Shown here: in pieces, positions 17,601 through 27,314 of the stretch
How the letters are laid out: the number at the start of each line of letters is the position of its first letter
How positions within the stretch are numbered: the stretch's first letter is position 1
The notes under the pieces: model-generated
Told to the model about the DNA's origin: nothing
Seen by the model: the letters and a program-made list of their open reading frames with translations, nothing else
The model's database searches: none
Source: Parabacteroides acidifaciens
GTDB taxonomy: Bacteria; Bacteroidota; Bacteroidia; Bacteroidales; Tannerellaceae
Assembly: GCF_003363715.1 (NCBI RefSeq)
Contig: NZ_QREV01000042.1
Coordinates: 1-44,865 of the forward strand
Length of the DNA: 44,865 bases
Direction of reading: 5' to 3'
Made by a program: the position numbers and the translations under genes

Positions 17601-17951
17601 TTCTTCCAGCCAGATAGACAGCGTTTCACCCGTCTTTGCCGGCAATTCTTTCGGATTAAAACCGATGTAAGATACAACAATAAGTCCCTGCTTATTCTGC
17701 AAAGACAATGTGAACTTACCATCGATATCCGTAACAGTCCCATTGGTCGTTCCTTTCTCGACAACATTCGCTCCAATAATCGGCTCGCCATTCATGTCCG
17801 ACACAACTCCGCTAACCACAGCGACTTGCTGGCTGACAGCCATACGTTCGATCGATCCTTTTGCATCCAGAGGCGAAGCAAACAACGGATGTATGCCGGC
17901 AACACCAAAGAACAAAGCAGGCACCATAAAAGCCAAGTACTTTCTTTTCAT
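14613..17951 (-). CDS. SusC/RagA family TonB-linked outer-membrane transporter
   Basis: TonB-dependent outer-membrane channel that imports the ligand captured by SusD. The 1112 residues have a signal peptide (to about residue 26) and a CarboxypepD_reg-like domain at about 45-120 (VSGVVSDMNGEPIIGANV). A TonB-box-like DEVVVVGYQT at about 124 and a plug domain to about 260 follow; the plug includes SIEVLKDAASAAIYGSRAA, a strong SusC signature. The rest is a 22-strand-type barrel ending in the aromatic C-terminus AGIQLSF. No anti-sigma or sigma gene and no hybrid two-component regulator lies beside it. The 599-base upstream region contains a 22-base repeat array and other repeats. Confidence 0.96.
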   Translation of the reverse strand: MKRKYLAFMVPALFFGVAGIHPLFASPLDAKGSIERMAVSQQVAVVSGVVSDMNGEPIIGANVVEKGTTNGTVTDIDGKFTLSLQNKQGLIVVSYIGFNPKELPAKTGETLSIWLEEDSQNLDEVVVVGYQTMRKTELTGAVASLKAGELNLTTPNVGQSMVGKVAGVQISQVSGAPYNGTKIRVRGTASINASSDPLYVIDGYPSNEDLVINPEDIESIEVLKDAASAAIYGSRAAGGVVLITTKRGKTGKARVDYNFQFSVNQLAKKVDMLNAREFAELHVEGHNNAYKNLLLNAGKEWNDSYFGDTNEVRAQRLGSSNSAAMIPEFMYNFATQEILDPKYDTDWQDELYRNAPSHRHSVSVSGGSESIRYQVSGGFQNQEGIVLSTGQKRANLRSNLDIDVNPKLKLGVNFSMSANWNHEIQEGRFNQGPVLGALVYAPIFRCYDDSGNLVKNEMASYSSAYGMQQIENPVALATETKISRDGMRNTYNVFGTYELVKNLFFKANLAMYNYNEKYEFYKPTSLSSGANPPYSDEAKADAYALSKNTGVRDYLGEFTLSYNKSWNDIHNFSGVAGYSLQQNERDIVEVKATGFEDDHIKEVTGHGADASNLTLTNNTLKSIWTMVSYFARLNYNFANKYYLTASFRGDASSLFGPLNRWGYFPSVSGAYTISNESFYKDRLGSSSSLKLRASWGMSGNNDIGNYNFLQVMSSPTGVVMGNGSVNSAMYPGAFKDQALGWESTSQFNAGFDWSFMNNRWSLSVNYYLSYTRDLLFEQPVSAISGTTSMLTNLPDSKIRNQGVDIQVDGRILAGKDYELKLSGNISVNRNKVMDLGGGNTIITNGAERSYKTHITEEGQPIGMFYGFKVAGMVRESDMANIAEDDKYYNSSTKSFPEGYVLKGPARSLSQTTALAPGDIYFEDVNGDGVVDDDDKQVIGSPHPKFTYGFNLSGRYKDFDLAASFNGSYGNKVLDGQDYYIFNMEGSGNQYKVVTERYRNEANPGNGWIYRSSRGGTQSNSTRLSTFYLQDGSFFRCTNITLGYTVPGIARFANGYISNIRLYVAVDNPFTITKYRGYNPEVDYNDGSNLTPGVDYGKYPLVRAYNAGIQLSF

Positions 17952-18121
17952 CCTTCTCTTTTTTAATTTTACACAGTCTTATTTATTTTTCGCCTGCAAA
18001 GAACTTTAAACAATATTGTCAAGGTATAACAAAGGCATTAATTTTATATTTCAGCCAATCGGCAACAAAGCTAAGCGTCAACTATATTTTAATACAATAA
18101 GCCCCCCTAAGATAGTTGAAT

Positions 18122-18146
18122 GTTGAAAGTTAAGAGTTGAAAGTTA
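18122..18146. repeat. short direct repeat GTTGAAAGTTA
   Basis: Two exact copies of the 11-base unit at 18122-18132 and 18136-18146. It resembles the AT-rich repeats found beside other genes in the window. Confidence 0.5.
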
Positions 18147-18206
18147 GAAAGGATCGTATTTAAGAATATTTGAATCAATAACGGATAAACGCCGGTCCTC
18201 TATTGC

Positions 18207-18294
18207 ATGTTACGGTTGTATTCTTTTCATGTCACAACTGTCTTCCTTCTATGTTACAGTTGAATTTCTTTTGTTTCACGGCTGTAACATGAAT
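18207..18294. repeat. four degenerate 22-base tandem repeats upstream of susC and ABC-F
   Basis: Units begin at 18207, 18229, 18251 and 18273 with an exact 22-base period. The shared core is ATGTYACRRYTG, and the fourth unit is the most divergent. The complement contains GTAACAT, also present in the 23-base repeats at 6570-6638. The region could bind a regulator on one face of the DNA, since 22 bases is about two helix turns. Confidence 0.7.
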
Positions 18295-18400
18295 AGCGGG
18301 TAGGAACGGAGGGGGTACACATCCCACATCGTTCATTCTATCTGCCGGGTTATTCATTCCTTTACGGCACTATAAACCCATGAAGTACTGCATTTGTTGA

Positions 18401-20164
<1,764 letters not shown>

Positions 20165-20168
20165 CCTT

Positions 20169-22091
20169 ATGAAGAAAAGAGTCCTGTTCCTCCTCGCTCT
20201 GTTTGTCATCTGGTTGCCGATGTTAGCGATCCAGAAGCCGGTGTTCATGCTGTATCACCATGCCTTAGCGAACGGATGTTCGCTAAGCGATTACCTACGG
20301 GTAATCACACACGGGTTACTGCTGGACTGCACGATAGCCGGGTATCTGACAGCGTTGCCGCTGCTGATGACGTTAGTGTCGGTATGGCTGCCGGGGAGGT
20401 TTTACAGGAAACTGCTGAAAGGCTACTTCGGAATTATGGCCGTACTGATCGCAGCTATCTTTGCAGTAGATGTGGCACTGTACGGTTACTGGGGGTTCAG
20501 GCTGGATGCAACGCTTTTCTTCTATCTGCAATCGCCCGGCGATGCGATGGCGAGCGTTCCGATGGGGCAGTTCTTCGGCCAACTGCTGATGTTCATTGTC
20601 TATGCATCCGGAATATACTGGCTGTTAAAACAGTTTATCGTGCCGCTCTTTCCCGAAACGCCGGTACGGAAGCGGTTAGGAGGAAGCCTAATTGTTCTCA
20701 TGTTGGGCGGGATACTCTTTATACCGATACGGGGAGGCGTGACGACTTCGACTGCGAATGTGGGAATGGTCTATTTCAGTAAGAACCAATTCCTGAACCA
20801 TTCGGCGATCAATCCTTGTTTCAGCCTGCTTGCATCGCTCAGCAAACAGCAGGATTTTGCGGCGCAGTTCAATTTCTTTCCGGAGGAGGAACGGAGGGAG
20901 ATAATGGGAAGCCTGTCCCCGCACTCGATGCGGGGTCGCACTGGGACAGACCTTGTTGAGACGGATTCACTGTCCGCGTCTTTGCGATCCCGCATCGAGT
21001 GCGGGAACGAGAAAGGTGATACGATACCGAAAGTCCTTCTGAATACGCAGCGTCCGAATATCCTGATTGTTATTATGGAAAGCTTCTCGGCGAATGTTGT
21101 CGGGGCTGTCGGTGGTGATTCTATCGTTACACCGAACCTGAACAGGCTCAGCAAAGAGGGAGTGCTTTTCACGAATATGTATGCAAGCTCATTCCGCACG
21201 GACCGGGGAATCGTGTCGGTATTGAATGGTTACCTGGCACAGCCGACCACTTCCATCATGAAGTATCCGGCCAAGAGCCAGACACTGCCGTCTATTGCCC
21301 GAAGTCTGACAAACGAAGGATATGTAGCCGACATGCTGTATGGTGGAGATATCAACTTCACCAATATGCAAAGCTATTTCTTCAGCTCCGGTTACAGCCG
21401 GATCACGGCAGACCGCGACTTCCCGCTCACCAGCCGCCTCAGCAAATGGGGAGCGAACGACGACGTCACCTTCCGCCATTTATATGAAGATATCAAGAGT
21501 CGTGACAGCCAAAAGCCCTGGCTCAGCACCTTCCTGACGCTTAGCAGCCACGAGCCGTTCGAAGTGCCTTACCACCGGTTGGATGATATGGGACTGTATG
21601 CGAACTCGGTTGCCTTCACGGACAGTTGCATCGGTAACTTTATCGACAAGCTGAAAGAGCTGCCGGTATGGAAGAATACGTTAGTTATTTTTGTTTCCGA
21701 CCACGGATATCCTTATCCGAAAGATGTGGTCAACTACGAACCCCGCCGCTATCATATCCCGATGTTATGGATCGGCGGTGCCGTGAAAGAGCCGGTCGTC
21801 ATCGACAAATATGCCAACCAAACAGACCTTGCCGCCACGTTGCTGAACCAATTAGGGATCGGGCACGACTCTTTCACATTCAGCCGCAACGTGCTTAGTC
21901 CCGATTATCCCGAATATGCCTTCTATACCTATTCGAACGGCTTCGGGTTTATCGACAGCACCGGCATCTCCGTCTACGACAATGAAGGGAATAAGCCTCT
22001 GATCGAAACGCCACACGAAGGTAGTGAACAGCGTCTCCGCAAAGGGAAAGCCCTGCTGCAAACGTTGTATGACGATTTAGGCAGCAGGTAA
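20169..22091 (+). CDS. LTA-synthase/sulfatase-family membrane protein with in-frame palindromic insert
   Basis: Inner-membrane protein with about five N-terminal membrane segments (residues 5-210) and a periplasmic alkaline-phosphatase-fold domain. Relatives transfer phosphoglycerol, phosphoethanolamine or similar groups. Catalytic landmarks are E304 (IVIMESF), the nucleophile threonine T344 (SSFRTDRG) and D511-H512 (VSDHGYPY), so the enzyme looks active. A linker at about residues 248-281 is encoded by a palindromic repeat (20913-21010) and reads as low-similarity sequence (SPHSMRGRTG, then SLRSRIECGN). The insert keeps the frame and sits between the membrane and catalytic parts. The gene starts 4 bases after the ABC-F stop, so the two are co-transcribed. 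The substrate is unknown; Gram-negative members usually modify lipid A, glycans or periplasmic glucans. Confidence 0.9.
   Translation: MKKRVLFLLALFVIWLPMLAIQKPVFMLYHHALANGCSLSDYLRVITHGLLLDCTIAGYLTALPLLMTLVSVWLPGRFYRKLLKGYFGIMAVLIAAIFAVDVALYGYWGFRLDATLFFYLQSPGDAMASVPMGQFFGQLLMFIVYASGIYWLLKQFIVPLFPETPVRKRLGGSLIVLMLGGILFIPIRGGVTTSTANVGMVYFSKNQFLNHSAINPCFSLLASLSKQQDFAAQFNFFPEEERREIMGSLSPHSMRGRTGTDLVETDSLSASLRSRIECGNEKGDTIPKVLLNTQRPNILIVIMESFSANVVGAVGGDSIVTPNLNRLSKEGVLFTNMYASSFRTDRGIVSVLNGYLAQPTTSIMKYPAKSQTLPSIARSLTNEGYVADMLYGGDINFTNMQSYFFSSGYSRITADRDFPLTSRLSKWGANDDVTFRHLYEDIKSRDSQKPWLSTFLTLSSHEPFEVPYHRLDDMGLYANSVAFTDSCIGNFIDKLKELPVWKNTLVIFVSDHGYPYPKDVVNYEPRRYHIPMLWIGGAVKEPVVIDKYANQTDLAATLLNQLGIGHDSFTFSRNVLSPDYPEYAFYTYSNGFGFIDSTGISVYDNEGNKPLIETPHEGSEQRLRKGKALLQTLYDDLGSR
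20913..21010. repeat. REP/BIME-like palindromic element inside a coding gene
   Basis: Two 24-base arms (20917-20940 and 20983-21006) are inverted copies with 22 matches. Each arm also folds on itself (CCCGCA-TCGAG-TGCGGG type). A further stem, CTGTCCC/GGGACAG, lies at 20913-20919 and 20943-20949. From arm to arm it spans 90 bases, a multiple of three. The right arm is identical over 24 bases to 41880-41903, between genes. Confidence 0.88.
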
Positions 22092-22097
22092 CTACAT

Positions 22098-22574
22098 CTA
22101 TTCTTCCTGCTTTTCCTCGCTTATCAATTGACCGTCATCATCCCAGGTACGCCAAACGCCGCTTTTCTTTCCTTTGGTGTAGAACATCTCGAAGCGGAGG
22201 ATGCCTTTGTCGTTCCATACACGCCAGGGACCGTCTTTCTGCCCGTCTTTATAGGTTGCGATACCGGTTAGCTGTCCGGCTTCGTTGTAGGTTCGCCATT
22301 CTCCGTGGAAGATACCATGATAGTAAGAACGGACTTCGGCAATCTTTCCGTCAGGATAATAAATCACATACGTTCCTTCGGGCCGACCGTCTTTGAGGAA
22401 AAGCTCCATCTTCAGCATACCGTCGTCATAGAACTCGGTGTAACGACCGGTATAGGGGGTGGTTTGCGTTTCGTCTGTGTAGTACTGGCCTTCGTTAAGG
22501 AACAAGTCCTGCGCCTGGATTACCAGGGCAGAACTTGCCAATAATGTTGATGTTAATAATAACTTCTTTATCAT
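22098..22574 (-). CDS. exported YwqK/MORN-2-like repeat protein
   Basis: 158 residues with a signal peptide (cleaved near IQAQD, about residue 21) and five or six short repeats of the form G-x-W/Y-x-x-Y/W-x-x-x-G-x-L. These are typical of the MORN_2/YwqK family, for example DGKIAEVRSYYHGIFHGEW and DGQKDGPWRVWNDKG. In Bacillus, YwqK is listed as an antitoxin component, but exported Bacteroidota relatives have no proven role, so a toxin-antitoxin function should not be assumed. It starts 5 bases after the Big2/beta-helix lipoprotein gene and is the third gene of that operon. It ends 6 bases from the convergent LTA-synthase-like gene. Confidence 0.82.
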   Translation of the reverse strand: MIKKLLLTSTLLASSALVIQAQDLFLNEGQYYTDETQTTPYTGRYTEFYDDGMLKMELFLKDGRPEGTYVIYYPDGKIAEVRSYYHGIFHGEWRTYNEAGQLTGIATYKDGQKDGPWRVWNDKGILRFEMFYTKGKKSGVWRTWDDDGQLISEEKQEE

Positions 22575-22579
22575 ATCTA

Positions 22580-24223
22580 TTAATATTCAGTATTCTGAGG
22601 ATCAAAGTTAGCCCAACCTTTTGTCCAGTCGTTTGTTCCGTCGAAAGCGCCTTTGTAAGTTACTTTTTCAAAGAAGCTGTTGTTCAGGACTGCATCGGCA
22701 AAATCAGCACCCTGTACGGCAGAAGCCACTACGGAAGAGTAATCGCCGTCTTTGGAGATGATTGCATTGGTTGTCTCCAATATCGTGTTGTTCATGCCTG
22801 CACGGTTGAAGAAGTTTTCGCTGAACTTTTCGTCATCGTAGAAGTTGCTCCACATACCGGCAAGAATAACATTCTTCACGATCGCACCATCGTTAGCAGA
22901 ACCTTTCTTATCTGTTGCACGCAATCCGTAAGGCCATCCCGTGAATACGGAGTTATAAACATTCAGGCTTGTGTTACGACGCAGATGCATTGCAGCCTGA
23001 AACTTACCACCTTTGGCACCATTAGCAGCATCAGCAGTCTTAGCTTCTACTTCAGCCTGTGTCTTATCAGACACTTTGCCATAGAACGGGCCGATCAGGG
23101 TTACGTTAGAAAAGACAGGTTTAGTAAGCGGAGTATTGGAAGAACCGTCACCATCGTTATCAGATTCAAAACCGTTGGAATCAGATGTATCGGCAATATC
23201 CTTATCACGTACGCTCAGCAAGAACTGCAAGTTACCACTGTAACCGAAGTCTGTATCGAAATCATCATCCCAACCATGATAAGCAATCAGGTGCTTTGCA
23301 TTCACCGTACCACCGAACCATTCGTATGAATCGTCATTTGAATAAGAAACCTGAATAAACTCAACTTCCGTACCACTACCAACGCCACCGAAAGTCAAAC
23401 CATTAATTTCCTTATCCGGTTCCAGAGGATAACCGGCAAACTCGATACGAACATATTTCAGCTTACCGGAGCTTTCACCATTAAACTCATCAGAAGTCGT
23501 ATTACCGTACGGCGTATCAGGACCACCTTCAATAGTAGGACGAGTCACACGATTCACGCGTGCATTACCACAGATAATCAAACCACCCCAGTCACCTGTC
23601 AGACGCTGTCCGGCCGGTTTATCGGAAGTAAACACAATCGGTTTCTCAACTGTTCCGACAGCCATAATCTTAGCCCCCGGCTCGATAATCAGGGAAGCAG
23701 CTTTTTCACCCGGATTTACGGAAATACCTTTAATAACAGAACCTGCTTCGATCGTCAGGGTTGCACCCGGTTTCACATATACAAACCCTTTCAGGAAATT
23801 CTTGTCGGCTGCATTAAGCGTAAGATCAGAAGTGATATTACCTTCCAGAATCACTTCTTTGGAAGCCGGAGCATCCTTAGAGACTGTTACCGTAGAAGTA
23901 GCCGTCTTACCGCCATCCTTAGTTGTAGCTGTAATTGTTGCAGAACCTTCGGCAACACCCGTTACCTTACCGGCGTCTACCGTTGCGATCTTGTCATCGG
24001 AAGAAGTCCATGTTATTGTTTTCTCCGCAGCATCAGAGGGAGTAATTGTTGCAGACAATGTGACCGACTCGCCAACCTTAACTGTTGCAGTTGCCGGACT
24101 CACAGAAACGGCTGAGACTGCTACAGGCTTGCTGTCGTCATCGTCGTCACTACAAGAAACTGTTCCAAACATCACGGCCATCGTAAACACAGAGGCCAAA
24201 CCTTTTAAAAGAAATCTGTTCAT
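22580..24223 (-). CDS. surface lipoprotein with Big2 domain and beta-helix-like region
   Basis: 547 residues. The signal peptide ends at the lipidated C24, followed by S and five aspartates (CSDDDDD), which fits the lipoprotein export signal that sends Bacteroidota lipoproteins to the cell surface. Residues about 35-115 form a bacterial Ig-like Big2 domain (AVSVSPATATVKVGESVTL). The remainder has the repeating hydrophobic and glycine pattern of a right-handed beta-helix (LTIEAGSVIKG, then LIIEPGAKIMAVGTVEKPI). It follows the TonB receptor gene by 45 bases, so it is probably the receptor's surface partner. The ligand is unknown. Acidic clusters such as DGWDDDFDTD-like stretches could bind calcium, but that is inference. 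Confidence 0.85.
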   Translation of the reverse strand: MNRFLLKGLASVFTMAVMFGTVSCSDDDDDSKPVAVSAVSVSPATATVKVGESVTLSATITPSDAAEKTITWTSSDDKIATVDAGKVTGVAEGSATITATTKDGGKTATSTVTVSKDAPASKEVILEGNITSDLTLNAADKNFLKGFVYVKPGATLTIEAGSVIKGISVNPGEKAASLIIEPGAKIMAVGTVEKPIVFTSDKPAGQRLTGDWGGLIICGNARVNRVTRPTIEGGPDTPYGNTTSDEFNGESSGKLKYVRIEFAGYPLEPDKEINGLTFGGVGSGTEVEFIQVSYSNDDSYEWFGGTVNAKHLIAYHGWDDDFDTDFGYSGNLQFLLSVRDKDIADTSDSNGFESDNDGDGSSNTPLTKPVFSNVTLIGPFYGKVSDKTQAEVEAKTADAANGAKGGKFQAAMHLRRNTSLNVYNSVFTGWPYGLRATDKKGSANDGAIVKNVILAGMWSNFYDDEKFSENFFNRAGMNNTILETTNAIISKDGDYSSVVASAVQGADFADAVLNNSFFEKVTYKGAFDGTNDWTKGWANFDPQNTEY

Positions 24224-24268
24224 AATAAAAACATTTTGTTTGTAATAGAAATATTATTCAATTAAACT

Positions 24269-27067
24269 TCAAAACTTAAGAGAGACGCCGACATTGATAT
24301 CCACCCCCGGACGGAAGCTGCGGATCAACTGTTCACGTTCGCGCTTGCCTCCATTTTCGTCTGTCAGTTTCACGAACTGCTTGTACTCGACTTTGGAGTT
24401 CAACATATCCTGGATTCCAGCTTTGATCTCGACAACCTTGCCGATCTTCTTCGAGAAAGTCAGGTCCAACGAATTGCGGGGCATTTCATATATATCGGGT
24501 ATATCTTCATTCTGGTTCTGCATCGGGACACCGACCGACTCGATACGCTTCCCGATCCGGTTATAGAGCAGCGAAGCGGAGATCCCTTTGTCATCATGCT
24601 GGTAGAAAAGTCCGGCATTGACCAAGTAGGGAGACTGTCCCGCCAACGCACGGTCGCGTTCAGGCGCTCCTTTCTCAAAACGGACGCGGCTATGGATGTA
24701 AGCGGCGTTGCAGACCAGGCTCAGTCCACGCAGGCCGATAAAGTCCAGATTCTTCTTCACGTCCAGTTCCACACCGAAGGCTTCGGCGTTCTTCGCATTG
24801 TGATAGGTATATTGCAAACCGGAACCGGCTTCGTTGTAGGTTTCCTCGATCGGGTCTTTGAAACGCTTATAGAAACCGCCGATCGTAATCATCTCGCCAG
24901 AGGCAGGATAGAACTCATACCGCAAGTCGATATTGTCGGCATAAGCATTCTTCAGTTCCGTATTTCCCACAATGTTCGCATCCCGCTCGAAGTTGAAGTA
25001 CACATAAGGCACCACCTCACGAAACTCCGGTCGGTTGACCGAACGACCGTAAGCGGCACGCACCAGATGTTTCGGCGACAGGTTGTAAGCGACATTGACA
25101 GAAGGGAAGAAGTCAGTCGTCTTGTTATCCAGATGAACCGGAGTCGTACCGTCCGAACTGTATCCGTCCATCTGTAACCGGTAGTATTCCATACGGACAC
25201 CGATATTGGCATTCAGCACCTCCCCGTAGTTCAACTTGGCAGAAACATAAGCGGAGCCAAGCATATTTTCAGAGGTGTACGAGTCGCTGTTTGTCGTCGT
25301 CTCGCGCATCCAGATCTTGTCTGCCGAGATGTTCTCGTCGGTAAATAGGTCTGTATAGTCCCAGTCTGCATACCGGTCATATCCTTTACCCAACAGATTG
25401 TAACCAAAACGACGGGCGTCGAACGTACGGCTCTTATATTCTCCGTAGATACCTCCGTTGAAAACAGGGGCGAACATATCGGACACCACGAACTTATGTT
25501 CATAGTTTGCCGCTAACGACGCACTGTGATCCTTCAGGTCCTGATAGTAGCGCATCGGGTCGGATACGTAGTAGTCCGGCTTCTCCGTCCGGTTCTCATC
25601 GAGAATGGAGTTCACGATCTTGCGGTCCGGTTCGCGATAGGAGGCGAAAGCGTAGCCCGCTGTCCAATCTACTTTATTGATATTTTCCTGCAAGGTATGG
25701 GTACCGCTGATCTGACCGGAGTAAGTCGTACGCCCGGTATAGAGGGATTCCCATTTGCGGATATTCTTGTCGGAATAGTAGTTCACTCCTTCCCGCTGTG
25801 TCAGGGCGAAAACACCGCGCTGGTTGAAGAAGTTGCGAAGTTCATATTTGTTGTTGCCTTTCAGAAACGACCAGTTGAAGAGGGCGCCTATCTTCGAGGT
25901 GTTCTTATAGCGGATGTCATCGTACTCGAAGCGGGGACGGGAGGCATCGTTCTTCACGTCGTATGCGATGAAGTTGTTGTTTACCGTCTCCGAATAATCG
26001 TACTCGGTACTCCAGTTTACGTTCGTTATATTCCCGATCTTCCAGTCGCCCACGTCATAAGAACGGTGCGCCGTCAGTGATATCTTCTGGTCGGGAATGG
26101 CAGTAAACTTGTCGATTCCCCACCGCTGGTTGATCTGCCGGGTAAAGGCGGCGGCTTCTTCCGTCGTGTGTTCCCCCAAATGCGAAGGGAAAGAAGAAGG
26201 CAGGCTTCGCACGCCAGCGCCGAACCCGAGGTAATCCTTCCACGTCCCATCCGTCAACCGGAAGTCGCAGAAAGTGGCATTCGTATTGAAACCCATCTGG
26301 TAGGATACATTAAAGGTATTCCCATCCGGGATATTCTTCGTCATCACCTGCACAAAACCACCGGAGAAATCGGCAGGCAGTTCGGCAGACGGGCTCTTGT
26401 AGACCATCATATTGTCAATCAGCGAAGAGGGAAGCACGTCGAACGAAAACGCCCGGCTGTCCGTCTCGCTTGAAGGCGTAGTCGCATTGTTGAGCCATAC
26501 GTTGTTATAGCGTTGCGCCAGTCCGCGCACGACAACGAAGCGGTCCTCCACGATCGTGATCCCCGGAATACGTCGAAGTACTTCGGCTGCATCGCTATCC
26601 TGCGTCTTACCGATCTGTTGGGCAGAAATACCGCTCACGACGGGAAGGCTTTTACGTACGGTATTGATGATAGCGGTTTCCGTCCCCAACTTCCGTTGTG
26701 CCACGACCACCACGTTTTGCAGTTGCAGGTCGGCATCCGAGAGTTCGATCCGGAGCACCGATTCCTGGTGCGCTTTCACCACCACATCTTTGATTGTTTC
26801 CGATTTATAAGACACATAAGACGCTACTAAAGTATATTTCCCCGGTTTGACATTCTCGATCCGGAAATTACCCTCCACATCAGCAATCGCGCCTACCGTC
26901 GTTCCTTCGATCACAACCGAAGCACCGATCAGCGCATCCTTATATTTAGCATCCGACACCGTTCCGCAGATAACACCTGTCTGTGCCCAGGCGGACAGCG
27001 AGAGGACACAACCCAACACCAGAAGAAAGAACGACCTGCCGTTCCCTGTTTCACCAATACGTCTCAT
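24269..27067 (-). CDS. TonB-dependent outer-membrane receptor
   Basis: Outer-membrane barrel that imports a ligand using TonB. The 932 residues have a signal peptide (to SAWAQ, about residue 29) and a CarboxypepD_reg-like domain at about 32-115. The plug follows, with LQNVVVVAQ near 117, AAEVLRRIPGITI at about 160 and VRGLAQRYNNVWLNN at about 185. The barrel ends in VGVSLKF. It is shorter than SusC proteins and lacks a SusD partner, so it belongs to the non-SusC receptors. Its partner appears to be the Big2/beta-helix lipoprotein. No Fur box, riboswitch or anti-sigma gene is visible to suggest iron, cobalamin or another substrate. Confidence 0.93.
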   Translation of the reverse strand: MRRIGETGNGRSFFLLVLGCVLSLSAWAQTGVICGTVSDAKYKDALIGASVVIEGTTVGAIADVEGNFRIENVKPGKYTLVASYVSYKSETIKDVVVKAHQESVLRIELSDADLQLQNVVVVAQRKLGTETAIINTVRKSLPVVSGISAQQIGKTQDSDAAEVLRRIPGITIVEDRFVVVRGLAQRYNNVWLNNATTPSSETDSRAFSFDVLPSSLIDNMMVYKSPSAELPADFSGGFVQVMTKNIPDGNTFNVSYQMGFNTNATFCDFRLTDGTWKDYLGFGAGVRSLPSSFPSHLGEHTTEEAAAFTRQINQRWGIDKFTAIPDQKISLTAHRSYDVGDWKIGNITNVNWSTEYDYSETVNNNFIAYDVKNDASRPRFEYDDIRYKNTSKIGALFNWSFLKGNNKYELRNFFNQRGVFALTQREGVNYYSDKNIRKWESLYTGRTTYSGQISGTHTLQENINKVDWTAGYAFASYREPDRKIVNSILDENRTEKPDYYVSDPMRYYQDLKDHSASLAANYEHKFVVSDMFAPVFNGGIYGEYKSRTFDARRFGYNLLGKGYDRYADWDYTDLFTDENISADKIWMRETTTNSDSYTSENMLGSAYVSAKLNYGEVLNANIGVRMEYYRLQMDGYSSDGTTPVHLDNKTTDFFPSVNVAYNLSPKHLVRAAYGRSVNRPEFREVVPYVYFNFERDANIVGNTELKNAYADNIDLRYEFYPASGEMITIGGFYKRFKDPIEETYNEAGSGLQYTYHNAKNAEAFGVELDVKKNLDFIGLRGLSLVCNAAYIHSRVRFEKGAPERDRALAGQSPYLVNAGLFYQHDDKGISASLLYNRIGKRIESVGVPMQNQNEDIPDIYEMPRNSLDLTFSKKIGKVVEIKAGIQDMLNSKVEYKQFVKLTDENGGKREREQLIRSFRPGVDINVGVSLKF

Positions 27068-27099
27068 TCCTTTTAATACTTGTTACATTTATTTGACGG

Positions 27100-27107
27100 C
27101 AAAAGTA
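27100..27107 (-). promoter_or_regulatory. -7 element of the TonB receptor operon
   Basis: The minus strand reads TACTTTTG, a full TAnnTTTG match, 33 bases before the receptor start codon. A TTTG lies further upstream with only a 14-base spacer, so the -33 assignment is uncertain. Confidence 0.6.
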
Positions 27108-27271
27108 GAGCAGGTATATTGCAAAAGAATGTAAACCTTATTACAATGCTAAAACAATTATTACAATTCGTTTACATGCTTGCCCAATCCGAATTAGTCG
27201 CGATCTCTGCGAAGAGCAACAAATCTCCCTCCATATTATTCCCCTTTACGCCATAATCCGGATTTCTTTAT

Positions 27272-27279
27272 TATCTTTG
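27272..27279 (+). promoter_or_regulatory. -7 element of the first TPR histidine kinase
   Basis: TATCTTTG, 35 bases before the start. The surrounding 27251-27291 closely resembles the region before the second kinase gene (29473-29514), so the promoters were duplicated with the genes. Confidence 0.65.
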
Positions 27280-27314
27280 CCTTGATTTTCAACATACTTA
27301 CAATCAACTCTTGA

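Noticed and set aside
16686-17966. 426-residue frame opposite to susC
   Set aside because: It lies fully antisense to a well-supported SusC gene and its residues are a codon-shadow mix with no domain. Similar long shadows occur opposite the TolC-like (5538-6452) and nagA (42207-43475) genes.
18207-18294. Possible CRISPR array
   Set aside because: The units are directly abutting and degenerate with no spacers, and there are no cas genes. The same applies to 6570-6638.
22098-22574. Calling the YwqK-like gene an antitoxin
   Set aside because: It has an export signal and sits in a TonB receptor operon; no toxin partner is nearby.
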